From Sphingomonas folli (GTDB lineage Bacteria > Pseudomonadota > Alphaproteobacteria > Sphingomonadales > Sphingomonadaceae): 64,000 nucleotides of DNA. Below, piece after piece: positions 23,184 to 32,379 of this stretch (positions are counted from its first letter, which is position 1; every line of letters starts with the position of its first letter). The notes beneath the pieces were generated by a model. It was not told where the DNA came from, did not search any database, and was given only the letters and a program-made list of their open reading frames with translations. The DNA is taken from positions 124,001-188,000 of the forward strand of contig NZ_JAHXZL010000002.1 of assembly GCF_019429525.1 (NCBI RefSeq), in the 5' to 3' direction. Made by a program: the position numbers and the translations under genes.

Positions 23184-23684
23184 TCAGCTCAGGCGCACGT
23201 AGAGGAGCCGATCGTCGTCGAGCATGCTCGCGTGTGTCGGCGTGATCCAATCGGCGCCGAGCATGGGATAGGGGCCGTAGAACAGGTCGCCGAGCGCACG
23301 GCGATGATGCGCGTTCATACAGCGACGTCGGCGATGCTCCGCCGCGTCGTGGATCATGTGGCAGCGCTGGCAGAGCGCCGCGAGCTTGCGGTAGTCGCTA
23401 TCGGTTGGATCGTGGTAGAGGTGCGCGCACGCCAGAACCACCGGCGTCCACCGGCCGCGCGAGAGGATGTCCTCGGTCGGACGCCGTACCCGGCGCCCGC
23501 TGCCAGCGCGCCAATGGAGACGATCCGGGTCCCACCACCGACCGTCGCCTAGATGGAAGACCCTGCGCCCATGCGGTCGGCCGCAGTGCTCGCAGCGGCC
23601 CCGCGCCCGCTCGAAGCGGATGAAGCGGGAGATGTGGGGCCAATCGATCGGGTAGAGGAAGGCGTGCTCAGGACGGATCGGCAT
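23184..23684 (-). CDS. HNH-type endonuclease-like protein
   Basis: This 166-residue protein starts with an ATG that overlaps the 3' end of the recombinase reading frame by 17 bp. CEHCGRP supplies one zinc-knuckle pair. The C-terminal half has VLACAHLYHDPTDSDYRKLA and then ALCQRCHMIHD, matching the fold of HNH nucleases (His-Asn/Asp-His with a second Cys-x2-Cys). Similar proteins sit on plasmids and genomic islands. The target and role are unknown. It lies just outside dyad B and may have been coexpressed with the recombinase. Confidence 0.65.
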   Translation of the reverse strand: MPIRPEHAFLYPIDWPHISRFIRFERARGRCEHCGRPHGRRVFHLGDGRWWDPDRLHWRAGSGRRVRRPTEDILSRGRWTPVVLACAHLYHDPTDSDYRKLAALCQRCHMIHDAAEHRRRRCMNAHHRRALGDLFYGPYPMLGADWITPTHASMLDDDRLLYVRLS

Positions 23685-24282
23685 CGGTACCCTCCCCTTC
23701 CCTGCTGACGCCTGCCGACGGCGCGCGGGTGTCAGGCGCTCGAGGCGGCATGAAGCGGTAGACTGTCCCGCGCGAGATGCCGAGCTGGCGGGCGATGTGC
23801 GATCGCCTCATTCCTTCGGCCGCGAGCCTGCGTACGGCTTCCGGATCAATGCGCGGCTTGCCGCCCTTGTACACGCCGCGCGCCTTCGCCGCCTGGATGC
23901 CTTCGGCCTGGCGCTCCTTGCGGAGATTCGTCTCGAACTCGGCAAACACGCCCAGCATGTCGAGGAACGCCTTGCCCGCCGCGGTGCCGGTGTCGATCGG
24001 CTGTTCGGTGGCCTTGAGCGACACGCCCCTGCCCTTCAGCTCGTGGACGATGTCCTGCAGATCCTTCATCGATCGGGCGAGCCGATCGATGCGCGTCACC
24101 ACCAGCGTGTCGCCCGCGGGCAGGAAGTCGAGCAGGATCTGGAGTTCGGTGCGCGAGCCGCGCTTGGCGCCCGACTTCTTCTCTGATCGGATTGTCTGGC
24201 ACCCAGCGGCGCGCAGCGCCGCCTCTTAAATGCCGAGGTCCTGATCGATCGTCGACACTCGCGCATAGCCGAACAGCGTCAT
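23668..24282 (-). pseudogene. Serine recombinase (resolvase/invertase), broken by a nonsense codon
   Basis: From the ATG at 24282 the frame begins MTLFGYARVSTIDQDLGI and then hits TAA at 24228-24226, codon 19. It continues without further disruption as EAALRAAGCQTIRSEKKSG, DRLARSMKDLQ, GKAFLDMLGVFAEFETNLRK and a C-terminal HTH (RRSHIARQLGISRGTVYRF). Family members usually have Gln at the stop position, so a single CAA-to-TAA change explains it. The catalytic Ser10 lies upstream of the stop. Any product started downstream would lack it. I read it as inactive unless the stop is suppressed. Confidence 0.85.
24226..24228 (-). other. In-frame TAA that inactivates the recombinase
   Basis: The codon reads TAA between ATT and GAG in a context normally encoding DQDLxxQ. 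Everything on either side stays in one frame. Confidence 0.8.
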
Positions 24283-24358
24283 GCTGGCCCTTTCTGTTCG
24301 ACCAGCTTCTAGACCCTCACAGTCGAGTGTTCGATATGTCTGCTACCCACCCTGATTG

Positions 24359-24371
24359 AACGGCAAAGCTG
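24359..24371 (+). repeat. 13-bp direct repeat flanking the IS remnant, left copy
   Basis: AACGGCAAAGCTG occurs here and, in the same orientation, at 25157-25169 on the other side of the IS5-family remnant. Being direct, the copies are not the terminal inverted repeats. They may be remains of a second element copy or of adjacent insertions. Confidence 0.4.
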
Positions 24372-24487
24372 TTCCAGCCGCAGTGTGTAGTCGGGGTATA
24401 CCTCGCATGAGACTTAAGCCGAGCTAGTCTGACAATGACGAGACTGTCTCGTTAACTGAGTGACTAATCGCTCTCTCTTGGAGCAGG

Positions 24488-25142
24488 TCATTGCCAGTAA
24501 AGCGCTCGATGCGATTGACTGCTTGTAGAGGACCGGATCAAAGGCGCGCGAGCGCAGCATGACATTTTGCGCGGAATGATCGGCCTGGCCTCGCCCGCCT
24601 CGATGTTATCGAGGATGGTGTTAGCGTCGCAAGCGCGATTAGCAAGAATATGGGCAGTTGGCAGGCCGTTTATAAGCGGCACTGCCTGGGTTGCATCAGG
24701 CCGCTGGCCTTCAGTGAGGATCAAGCGTTGGGTGCGACCAAATGTGTCAACTCCGATGTGCCACTCGGCCGTCAGCCCTCCTTGGGAACGTCCCAGAGCC
24801 TAGTCTGCACAGCCCCTTTTCTACTAGTTGCTGCCCGAGAGAGCGCACGCACAAATCACTGCGTCGATCTCCAGGTAGATCTTATCGCGAACGCGCCTGG
24901 CTTTGCCGGAAACCCGCCACACGCGCGCGACCAACCGGTGAAGCCCTCGTGGGCGTTCTTGAACTTGCCGTAGCACTTAAAAACGTCCGACCAGCGCGCA
25001 CCCGATCGTAGCACGCACAGCACCGCGTTGACGCGCGGCCGAATCCCTCCGCCGTGCGCCTAGGATCACCTGCCTTGCCCGGCAGCAAGGAACCGCGTCG
25101 CTTCCACTTCCGGTCGGACGCCACATGCCGCTTCACGCCCAC
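24488..25142 (-). pseudogene. Decayed IS5-family transposase
   Basis: The pieces read in order on the minus strand but in different frames. SDRKWKRRGSLLPGKAGDPR followed by RTA matches the N-terminus. VNAVLCVLRSGARWSDVF and KFKNAHEGFTGW follow in another frame. Then LGRSQGGLTAEWHIGVDTFG and RLILTEGQRPDATQAVPLI, followed by ILANRACDANTILDNIEA and RPIIPRK, match the catalytic half. There are frameshifts and stops, and the DDE Asp context ADRAYDA has become ANRACDA. The C-terminal ERFFNKLK part is lost. It cannot encode a functional transposase. Confidence 0.8.
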
Positions 25143-25156
25143 TAGCAGTTCAGCTC

Positions 25157-25169
25157 AACGGCAAAGCTG
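25157..25169 (+). repeat. 13-bp direct repeat flanking the IS remnant, right copy
   Basis: Same AACGGCAAAGCTG as at 24359, lying 15 bp beyond the N-terminal end of the transposase remnant. Confidence 0.4.
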
Positions 25170-25395
25170 CTTAAGTTACGACCTAGCCTGAATGTCGATG
25201 CAGTTCAGGATGTGCGGCAGATCGGTCGCAGGTCCCGTCTGTCGTCCTTTACCTGTGTAGCGGGGCTCCCACAGGCAGCCCCTCTCACCCGTGCCGCGAC
25301 TTCGGCGCATTTAGATGGATGTGCATGGCCCCGTCCGAACCGGCTCGTTCATCACCGCATAACTTCGAGATAAACCCGCATTCAGGAGATTTCGC

Positions 25396-25656
25396 ATGAC
25401 CACCGCTGCCGATAGCTTGCCGCGCACATCGCGACCGAACCTTGCCGAACGCAAATCGCTTGGTCGCCCAAGTGAACTCGGTCGCTTCCTCCGAATCAAT
25501 GACGTAATTGCGACGACCGGACTAAGCCGTTCGACAATCTACCGGATGGTAGACGCAGGCACCTTCCCGGACCGCGTTCGCCTAACCACGCAGACGGTCG
25601 GCTGGTGGCAAGCCGACGTTGCCGCCTGGATCGAGTCGAGGCGGCATGGGTCGTAA
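25396..25656 (+). CDS. AlpA family phage/island transcriptional regulator
   Basis: This 86-residue protein starts at an ATG with AGGAG about 7 bp upstream. Residues 31-84 match the AlpA excisionase-like winged helix: FLRINDVIATTGLSRSTIYR, then MVDAGTFPDRVRL and GWWQADVAAWIESR. In E. coli, AlpA activates a prophage integrase gene. No integrase is visible here, so this is probably a leftover of a genomic island together with the recombinase and IS remnants nearby. Confidence 0.82.
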   Translation: MTTAADSLPRTSRPNLAERKSLGRPSELGRFLRINDVIATTGLSRSTIYRMVDAGTFPDRVRLTTQTVGWWQADVAAWIESRRHGS

Positions 25657-26150
25657 GCGGGTAATCGCGAGCTTGGGCGTGAAGCAGTCGCCCGGCTGAC
25701 CAACATCCAGTTCGCCGCCGCAACGGCAGCCGAAGTCCCCATCCGCCGCTGATTGTTGAAGCAAACCCGGTCGTCGCGGCGCTGGTCACGCCGCTGCGGC
25801 GCTTCACCGCGGCGCTCTGTTTGTATTGAAAAATACCCCTTACCCCTCAGGAAGTCACGCGGAAACCATTTCCGGACGCTGGTGCAGCACCAGCGGGACC
25901 CGACGCAGCGATGAACGTGCGACTTCACGATCGGAGCCGGTCGCTGCGCATGCAATCCGATCGAGTTCTAACGGAAATCTCGTACCGCTGTTGTGGGGGT
26001 ATCGGGGGTACTTGCCCGAACGTTCTATAAAGATTCATCGATAGCACGAGGATTTAGTAATGTCGCTCTCAGAGCTGCAACCGGCACCGTGACCCACGCC
26101 CTGCCGGGTCACCGACGGCAACGCGCGCGGCCTCGCGGCGTTGGTGGCGC
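25657..26150. other. Region without a recognised gene
   Basis: I see no convincing coding frame. A perfect short dyad, GCTGGTGC-A-GCACCAGC, lies at 25878-25894. The sequence passes from island-like, lower GC to the surrounding high GC near 26100, which may mark the edge of the accessory segment. No tRNA or obvious att repeat was found. Confidence 0.4.
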
Positions 26151-26534
26151 ATGCTGCTGGCCTCTCTCCTCCTCTCTGCGGCCGCCCCGGGCGCGGTCGG
26201 TGCGATGCGCTGGGAGAAGCGCGTCCTCCTCGTCGCTGCGCCGAGCGCCGACGACCCGCGGCTGCTCCGGCAGCGCCGCATCGTGGCGCGCTGGAGTGCC
26301 GCGGCGGCCGAGCGCGACCTCGTGATGGTCGAGGTCGTCGGCGATCGCGTGACGGGCGCCAGCGATGCGGCCGCCACGCTGCGTCGGCGCTATCGCCTGC
26401 CCGCGGGCCGTTTCGCGGCGCTGCTGATCGGCAAGGACGGTGGCAGCAAGCTCCGCGAGGAGCGGCCGATCGCGGCCGCGACGCTGGAAGAGACGATCGA
26501 CGCCATGCCGATGCGTCGGAACGGCGGGCGGTGA
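26151..26534 (+). CDS. DUF4174 domain-containing exported protein
   Basis: This 127-residue protein starts with a signal peptide (MLLASLLLSAAAPGAVG). The mature part follows DUF4174 (PF13778): MRWEKRVLLVAAPSADDPRL, a Gln-Arg segment with AERDLVMVEV, a F-ALLIGKDGGSKLR stretch that resembles a degenerate thioredoxin fold, and the C-terminal signature IDAMPMRR. No function is established for the family. A periplasmic location is inferred from the signal peptide. Confidence 0.78.
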   Translation: MLLASLLLSAAAPGAVGAMRWEKRVLLVAAPSADDPRLLRQRRIVARWSAAAAERDLVMVEVVGDRVTGASDAAATLRRRYRLPAGRFAALLIGKDGGSKLREERPIAAATLEETIDAMPMRRNGGR

Positions 26535-26664
26535 GGTCACGGCGCGGCCGTCTCGCTCGGTCCCAGAAGGCGGATCGAGCGGTCCGAGCGGATGACCCCC
26601 GGCGTCCGTCCACGCACCGCCGTGCCGCCGCGGAAGCTCGATCCGCGGCGGCCGGACGCTCGCC

Positions 26665-27645
26665 CTATCGCGCCAGCGCGGCGCGGCGCGGCCGCCCGCG
26701 CCGCAGCGCGGCCCCGACCAGCCCGAAGCCGAGGATCAGCATCGCCCAAACCGACGGCTCGGGCACCGCGCTGGTCAGGCCGAAGCGCTGGTCCATGTCG
26801 CGGAACCCCGCCGCCTGCACCGCGCCGGTGACGTGAACGCCGTCGAACGAGAAGAAGCCCGCGCAGCCGCTCGCCTGCGCGCCCGCCGCGACGCAGTCGG
26901 TGTCGGTGCGCAGCGGCGGCAGCCCGAACCGATCGGGTCGCGTCAGCACGCCCACGTTGAACTCGCTCAGGCTGTAGAAGAAGAGGTCGGTCCCCGCGCT
27001 GACGCTCAGCCCGCTCAGCGCGGCGCGCAGATAGCCGTTGGCCTCGATCGTCAGCGGGTCGGCCGCGTTCGGGAAGTCGGTGAACAGGATGTTGCGCGCG
27101 CCGCGGTCGTTGAGCGCCTTGATCCCGGCGACATATTGGTTGGCCGCCGCCTTTAGGTAGCTGCTCACGTCGGGATAGTCGCCGATCGCGCCGACAGGAC
27201 CGAACACACCCTCGGCGCCGAAGACGTCGTTGCCGCCGAAGTTGAGGATGTACAGGCCGTTGGGGTCGATCGCCTTGCCCGAGGCGGCGAAGGTGCTGAG
27301 CTGCGCGCCGAGGTCGGGGATCGAGTCGCCGGTGTTGACCACGCGCGCGCCGCCGAAGGCGTAGTTGTTGCCCCCGGCGAGCGAGGGCTTGGTCGGCTCG
27401 CCGAAGAGCTTCAGCGAGATGAGATCGGGATAGTCGAAGCCGTCGGTGAAGCGGTTCTGGAAGTAGCCCTGGCTCGGGTCGGGGCGGGTTCCCCCGTTGG
27501 CGATATAGAGATTGCCGGCGTCCACCAGGCTGTCGCCGAACACCGTCACCGACGTGAACTGCGCCGTGTTCCGGTCCGCGGCCGCGGGCTGCGCCGCGAA
27601 CAACCCCAGCGCGCCCAGCGCCAAGGTCCATTCCTTCTTCATCAT
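26665..27645 (-). CDS. GDSL/SGNH-family esterase with PEP-CTERM sorting signal
   Basis: About 326 residues are encoded from the ATG pair at 27645/27642, behind a GGGGGAG ribosome binding site. A signal peptide (ALGALGLFAAQPAAA) precedes block I TVFGDSLVDAGN with the catalytic Ser. The oxyanion Asn lies in NFGGNDVF, and the Asp-His pair in FDGVHVTGA. The C-terminus has PEP-CTERM: AVPEPSVWAMLILGFGLVGA followed by a basic tail. The exosortase system recognises that signal. The enzyme is expected to be an exported, surface-linked lipase or esterase. The natural substrate is unknown. Confidence 0.88.
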   Translation of the reverse strand: MMKKEWTLALGALGLFAAQPAAADRNTAQFTSVTVFGDSLVDAGNLYIANGGTRPDPSQGYFQNRFTDGFDYPDLISLKLFGEPTKPSLAGGNNYAFGGARVVNTGDSIPDLGAQLSTFAASGKAIDPNGLYILNFGGNDVFGAEGVFGPVGAIGDYPDVSSYLKAAANQYVAGIKALNDRGARNILFTDFPNAADPLTIEANGYLRAALSGLSVSAGTDLFFYSLSEFNVGVLTRPDRFGLPPLRTDTDCVAAGAQASGCAGFFSFDGVHVTGAVQAAGFRDMDQRFGLTSAVPEPSVWAMLILGFGLVGAALRRGRPRRAALAR

Positions 27646-27762
27646 GCTTTCTCCCCCCTCGCCGATGCGGCGCACCACGCGATGGACCGTGCCTCAGAAA
27701 GGACGATCTGCATAGAGGGTGTTAAGCTTATATAAAGATTCTTTGCCACCGCCCGGGTGGGA

Positions 27763-29388
27763 TCAGTGGCCGCTCGCGCCCGCGGCGCCGATACCGGTCT
27801 CGGCGCGCACCCGCTGCGCGACATAGCCGCCGCGATCCACCGCCGCGCGCCCGCTCCGATCCAGCCGCGAGACGAGCCAGATCGTCGCGAAGGCGGCGGG
27901 CATCGAGAACAGCGCCGGCGAGCCATAGGGAAAGACCGCCGCGGCATGGCCCAGCACCGCCACCCAGATCGCGGGCGACAGGATCGTCAGGACGAGCGCG
28001 AGCGTCAGCCCGACCGTGCCGCCCGCGACCACGCCGCGCGTGGTGCAGCCGCGCCACAGCAGCGACAGCAGCAGCACCGGGAAATTGGCCGAGGCCGCCA
28101 TCGCGAAGGCGAGACTGACCATGAAGGCGACGTTCTGCTTCTCGAACAGGATGCCGAGCGCGATCGCGACCAGCGCGAGCACCACCACCGTCGCGCGCGA
28201 GACGCGCAGCTCCGCCGCCTGGTCGGCGCGCCCGCGGCGGAACACGCTGGCGTACAGGTCGTGGCTCACCGCCGAGGCACCCGACAGCGTCAGCCCCGCG
28301 ACCACCGCCAGGATGGTCGCGAACGCCACCGCCGAGACGAAGCCGAGGAACAGGTCGCCGCCGATCGCGTGTGCCAGATGCACTGCCGCCATGTTGCCGC
28401 CGCCGCGCAGCGCGCCCGCGGTGTCAAGGTAGCGCGGGTCGGTGCCGACCAGCACGATGGCGCCGAAGCCGATCACGAAGGTCAGCAGGTAGAAATAGCC
28501 GATCCAGCCGGTCGCCCACAGCACCGAGGTGCGCGCCGCGCGCGCGTCGGGCACGGTGAAGAAGCGCATCAGGATGTGCGGCAGCCCGGCGGTCCCGAAC
28601 ATCAGCGCGAGCCCGAGCGAGATCGCCGAGACCGGGTCCTTGATGAAGCCGCCCGGCCCCATGATCGCGCGTCCCGCCGCCAGTGCCTCGGCGGGCGCCG
28701 CGCCCCCGGCCGCCGCGGCGGCGGCCTTGGCCTGGACCGCGCGCGCGAACAGCGCCTCGGGCGAGCCGAACTGCCACAGCACCGCCGCGGCCATGAAGCT
28801 CGCCGCGCCGAGCAGCAGCACCGCCTTGACGATCTGCACCCAGGTGGTCGCCAGCATGCCGCCGAACAGCACGTACAGCGTCATCATCACCCCCACGATC
28901 GCCACCGCATAGGGATAGGGCAGGCCGAACAGCAGCCGGATCAGCTGCCCCGCCCCCACCATCTGCGCGATGAGGTAGAACAGCACGACCAGCAGCGTCG
29001 ACAGTGCCGCGAGCGTGCGCACCGGCGTCTGCGCGAAGCGGAACGAGGCGACGTCGGCGAACGTGTAGCGGCCGAGGTTGCGCAGCCGCTCCGCCATCAG
29101 GAACAGCACGATCGGCCAGCCGACCAGCAAGCCGATCGAGTAGATCAGCCCGTCATAGCCGTCGGCGAAGATCTGCGCCGAGATGCCGAGGAACGACGCC
29201 GCCGACATGAAGTCGCCCGCGATCGCCAGGCCGTTCTGGAAGCCGGTGATGCCGCCGCCCGCGGCGTAGAAATCGGCGGCGGTGCGCGTCCGCCGCGCGG
29301 CCCAGCGCGTGATCGCCAGCGTCAGCAGCACGAAACAGCCGAACATCGCGAGCGCGGGCCAGCCCGGGCCGCCACCCGAGCCGCTCAT
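27763..29388 (-). CDS. actP: Cation/acetate symporter ActP (sodium:solute symporter family)
   Basis: This 541-residue protein has about 13 hydrophobic segments. [20 protein letters not shown] and [13 protein letters not shown] are the SSF-family N-terminal signatures of Act[31 protein letters not shown] and [12 protein letters not shown] are also typical. ActP takes up acetate and other short monocarboxylates with a cation. The ATG at 29388 overlaps the DUF485 gene stop by 4 bp, the usual yjcH-actP arrangement. Confidence 0.93.
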   Translation of the reverse strand: MSGSGGGPGWPALAMFGCFVLLTLAITRWAARRTRTAADFYAAGGGITGFQNGLAIAGDFMSAASFLGISAQIFADGYDGLIYSIGLLVGWPIVLFLMAERLRNLGRYTFADVASFRFAQTPVRTLAALSTLLVVLFYLIAQMVGAGQLIRLLFGLPYPYAVAIVGVMMTLYVLFGGMLATTWVQIVKAVLLLGAASFMAAAVLWQFGSPEALFARAVQAKAAAAAAGGAAPAEALAAGRAIMGPGGFIKDPVSAISLGLALMFGTAGLPHILMRFFTVPDARAARTSVLWATGWIGYFYLLTFVIGFGAIVLVGTDPRYLDTAGALRGGGNMAAVHLAHAIGGDLFLGFVSAVAFATILAVVAGLTLSGASAVSHDLYASVFRRGRADQAAELRVSRATVVVLALVAIALGILFEKQNVAFMVSLAFAMAASANFPVLLLSLLWRGCTTRGVVAGGTVGLTLALVLTILSPAIWVAVLGHAAAVFPYGSPALFSMPAAFATIWLVSRLDRSGRAAVDRGGYVAQRVRAETGIGAAGASGH

Positions 29389-29699
29389 CGCCGCGCCTCG
29401 GCGACGATCGCGGCGACCTCGGCGTCGAACTCGCGGTTGGCACGGTGAACGTACACGCCGGTCAGCGCGATCGCGAGCAGGATCACGCCCAGCCCGATCG
29501 GTATGCCCAGCGAGGTCGCCCCGCCCGCCAGCGGGCACGCCAGCAGCGGCTTGTCGAACGCGACCAGCAGGACGTAACCGAGATAGGCGACCAGCATGAT
29601 CGCGGTCAGCGCGGCGCCGAGCCGACCGCGCCGTCGCACCAGCCGTCGGTAGCGCGGGTCGTCCGCCAGCCGCACGAGCGCGGCCTCGCGCTGGTCCAT
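29385..29699 (-). CDS. DUF485 family inner-membrane protein (YjcH-like)
   Basis: This protein of about 104 residues is encoded from the ATG at 29699; a GTG at 29705 is nearly on top of the ribosome binding site and less likely. It has an N-terminal charged part ([15 protein letters not shown]), two membrane helices ([19 protein letters not shown] and [20 protein letters not shown]), and [10 protein letters not shown], a DUF485 signature. In E. coli yjcH is cotranscribed with acs and actP. Here it precedes actP with a 4-bp overlap. Its exact role in acetate uptake is unsettled. Confidence 0.9.
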   Translation of the reverse strand: MDQREAALVRLADDPRYRRLVRRRGRLGAALTAIMLVAYLGYVLLVAFDKPLLACPLAGGATSLGIPIGLGVILLAIALTGVYVHRANREFDAEVAAIVAEARR

Positions 29700-29833
29700 C
29701 GTCACCTCTCCCCCGGTCGCGGCGGATCATAGCGCGCCGGCGCGCTTTGGCGAGCCGTGATCGCGCGGGGCGGCACCGTCGCGCGCGCGCGGGCGTTAGG
29801 GCCGCCGAGACGCAGACGCCACGGAGACGCCGC

Positions 29834-30910
29834 ATGCCCTTCCCCGCCCCCTATATCGCCGACGCCGCGCGCTACGACGGTCGCATGCCGTACCGCCGCG
29901 TCGGCCGCAGCGGGCTGCGGCTGCCCGCGATCAGCCTGGGCCTGTGGCAGAACTTCGGGGGCAGCGACGTGTACGAGACCGGCCGCGCGATCCTGCGCCG
30001 GGCGTTCGACCGCGGCGTCACCCACTTCGATCTCGCCAACAATTATGGGCCGCCCTACGGCTCGGCCGAGGAGGCGTTCGGCCGCGCGCTGGCGAGCGAC
30101 TTCGCCGCGCACCGCGACGAGCTGATCGTCTCGACCAAGGCGGGCTGGGACATGTGGCCCGGCCCCTACGGCGACGTCGGCTCGTCGCGCAAATATCTGA
30201 TCGCCAGCTGCGACCAGAGCCTGCGCCGCATGGGGCTCGACTATGTCGACATCTTCTACTCGCACCGCGTCGACCCGCACACCCCGCTGGAGGAGACGAT
30301 GGGCGCGCTGGTGCAGCTGCATCGCCAGGGCAAGGCGCTGTACGTCGGCCTCTCCTCCTACGAGCCCGGGCTGACGCGCCGCGCCGCCGCGATCCTCGCC
30401 GAGGAGAAGGTGCCGCTGTTCATCCATCAGCCGAGCTACTCGATCCTCAACCGCTGGATCGAGCGCGAGCTGCTCGACACGCTGGAGTCGCTGGGCACCG
30501 GCTGCATCGCTTTCTCGCCGCTGGCGCAGGGCATGCTGACCGACAAATATCTCCGGGGCGTGCCCGAGGGCGCGCGCGCGACCCGCGGCGGCTCGCTGGC
30601 GCAGTCGCTGCTGAGCGATCAGAACCTCGCCGCGGTCCGCGATCTGAACGCGATCGCCGCGGCGCGCGGCCAGACGCTTGCGCAGATGGCGATCGCCTGG
30701 GTGCTGCGCGACCCGCGCGTCAGCTCGGCGCTGATCGGCGCGCGCACGCTCGAGCAGCTCGACGACTCGCTCGACGCGGTCGCGCGGCTCGACTTCGCCG
30801 CGGACGAGCTCGAGCGCATCGACTCGGTCGCGCGCGACGGCGGCCTGAACCTGTGGGCGGAATCGTCCGACATCGTCGCGCTCCCCGCGGCGCAGGGCGT
30901 GCCCGCCTGA
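29834..30910 (+). CDS. Aldo/keto reductase, L-glyceraldehyde-3-phosphate reductase type (YghZ-like)
   Basis: This 358-residue protein follows the AKR14-like pattern. [20 protein letters not shown] is the N-terminal strand. [18 protein letters not shown] carries the catalytic Tyr, [14 protein letters not shown] the Lys and [14 protein letters not shown] the His region. [14 protein letters not shown] binds the cofactor loop, and [12 protein letters not shown] is the C-terminal NADPH site. YghZ reduces L-glyceraldehyde 3-phosphate and methylglyoxal in E. coli. The precise substrate here is inferred. The start is the ATG at 29834, since the upstream in-frame DNA is not conserved-looking. Confidence 0.9.
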   Translation: MPFPAPYIADAARYDGRMPYRRVGRSGLRLPAISLGLWQNFGGSDVYETGRAILRRAFDRGVTHFDLANNYGPPYGSAEEAFGRALASDFAAHRDELIVSTKAGWDMWPGPYGDVGSSRKYLIASCDQSLRRMGLDYVDIFYSHRVDPHTPLEETMGALVQLHRQGKALYVGLSSYEPGLTRRAAAILAEEKVPLFIHQPSYSILNRWIERELLDTLESLGTGCIAFSPLAQGMLTDKYLRGVPEGARATRGGSLAQSLLSDQNLAAVRDLNAIAAARGQTLAQMAIAWVLRDPRVSSALIGARTLEQLDDSLDAVARLDFAADELERIDSVARDGGLNLWAESSDIVALPAAQGVPA

Positions 30911-30991
30911 GCGCCGCGACGCTTGAACGCGCGCGCGACGACACGACATCGCCGCCCCCTTATCCGAGATGCGAAGCATGAAGGACCCGAC

Positions 30992-31996
30992 ATGAAGGCC
31001 ATGACGATCGGCGCCCCGCCCACCCTCGACACGCTCGGCTTCACCGAGCGCGCCGACCCGGGGGCACCCGGGCGCGTCGAGATCCGCGTCGCGCTGCACG
31101 GCAGCTCGCTCAACTATCACGACCTCGGCGTCGTCACCGGCGGCATGGCCGCGGGCGACCGCGTGATCGCGCTCGCCGACGGAGCGGGCACGGTCGAGGC
31201 GGTCGGCGCGGACGTGACCGAGTTTCAGGTCGGCGACGCGGTCGTCTCCTGCTTCTTCCCCGATTGGCAGGACGGCGCGGCGACGATCGGTGACTTCCGC
31301 CGCACCCCGGGGGACGGCATCGACGGCTACGCGACCGAGGCGGTGGTCCGCCCCGCCACCGCTTTCACGCGCGCGCCCGACGGCTATGACGCGGTCGAGG
31401 CGGCGACGATCACCACCGCCGGGCTCACCGCCTGGCGCGCGCTGGTCGGCGACGGCGGGCTCAAGGCGGGAGACACCGTGCTGCTGCTCGGCACCGGCGG
31501 CGTCGCCATGTGGGGGCTGCAGATCGCCAGGGCGATGGGTGCGACCGCGATCGTCACGTCCTCCTCGGGCGAGAAGCTGGAGCGCGCGCGCGCGCTCGGC
31601 GCCGACCATGTCGTCAACTATCGCGAGAACCGGGACTGGGGCCGTTCGGTGCGCGACTGGAGCGGCGGCGGGGTCGACCATGTGCTCGAGCTCGGCGGCG
31701 CGGGCACGCTGACCCAGTCGATCGAGGCGGTGCGGGTCGGCGGCCATATCGCACTGATCGGCACCGTCGCGGGGGTCACCGGCGACGTCCCGACCGCGGC
31801 GCTGATGGGCAAGCAGGCGCGGCTGCAGGGACTGATCGTCGGCTCGCGGCGCCAGCAGCAGGAGTTCGTCCGCGCCATCCAGGCCACCGGGATCCGCCCG
31901 GTGATCGACCGCCGCTTCCCGCTAGAGCGACTGCCCGACGCCTTCCGCTACCAGCAGTCCGCCGGGCATTTCGGCAAGATCGGGGTCGAATGGTGA
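30992..31996 (+). CDS. Zinc-independent MDR family oxidoreductase (quinone reductase/alcohol dehydrogenase-like)
   Basis: This 334-residue protein has a GroES-like N-terminal domain (SLNYHDLGVVTGGM, then GDRVIALADGAGTVEAVGAD). The nucleotide-binding Rossmann domain has GDTVLLLGTGGVAMWGLQIA, LGADHVVNYRE and GGVDHVLELGGAGTL. The Cys ligands of the structural zinc site are absent, and so are the usual catalytic-zinc residues. This points to NADPH-dependent enone or quinone reduction more than a classical alcohol dehydrogenase. It starts at the ATG at 30992, 81 bp after the aldo/keto reductase, and may share its transcript. Confidence 0.85.
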   Translation: MKAMTIGAPPTLDTLGFTERADPGAPGRVEIRVALHGSSLNYHDLGVVTGGMAAGDRVIALADGAGTVEAVGADVTEFQVGDAVVSCFFPDWQDGAATIGDFRRTPGDGIDGYATEAVVRPATAFTRAPDGYDAVEAATITTAGLTAWRALVGDGGLKAGDTVLLLGTGGVAMWGLQIARAMGATAIVTSSSGEKLERARALGADHVVNYRENRDWGRSVRDWSGGGVDHVLELGGAGTLTQSIEAVRVGGHIALIGTVAGVTGDVPTAALMGKQARLQGLIVGSRRQQQEFVRAIQATGIRPVIDRRFPLERLPDAFRYQQSAGHFGKIGVEW

Positions 31997-32072
31997 TCCC
32001 GATTGCCACTTGAAAGCGGCGTCGAAACAACCACTTTCACGGCATCGTCAACAACGGAAAGGAGGTGATCGA

Positions 32073-32147
32073 ATGTCTCATTGTCACAAGCCGGTCACGG
32101 CAACGGGCGCGGGCATGATCGCTTCTGCGGGGCATGTCGCCGCCTGA
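32073..32147 (+). CDS. 24-codon small protein with an exceptionally complete Shine-Dalgarno sequence
   Basis: The ATG at 32073 is preceded by AAAGGAGGTGATC (32058-32070), which is fully complementary to the 3' end of 16S rRNA, with GGAGG 7 bp from the start. The peptide begins MSHCHKPVTATG and ends SAGHVAA. It has Cys and three His but no membrane helix. A strong GCGA-loop hairpin follows at 32174-32203. The function is unknown. It may be a highly expressed small protein or a leader peptide. The short length is why I keep confidence moderate. Confidence 0.5.
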   Translation: MSHCHKPVTATGAGMIASAGHVAA

Positions 32148-32173
32148 CACACTGCCGGTCCCGGCCGACAATG

Positions 32174-32203
32174 GAGAGGCCGTCCCGCGAGGGGCGGCCT
32201 CTC
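32174..32203 (+). terminator. Strong hairpin with GNRA loop, probable terminator
   Basis: A 13-bp stem (GAGAGGCCGTCCC with GGGGCGGCCTCTC, including one G-U pair) closes a GCGA tetraloop. There is no long T tract, so it could equally be an RNA stability element. It lies 27 bp after the 24-codon gene. Confidence 0.5.
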
Positions 32204-32379
32204 GTTCATGGGAGGCTCGCGCGAGCCTCCCCTCGTGCTCCCGCGAACCCGGGAGCCCCGACGCTGAACGTCGCGGGCCGTTGCTCTGCTTGGCCCTCGA
32301 TTCTCCCGTTCGCGGGGAAGCACTGGGAGCGAGAGGGCGCGATTGGCCTTCGACGCTATCATCCTCACACGAGCGCACG

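Noticed and set aside
24283..24487. Possible tRNA or att site in the island gap
   Set aside because: No cloverleaf, anticodon arm or CCA end could be built, and no repeat matches the far side of the segment apart from the 13-bp repeat beside the IS remnant.
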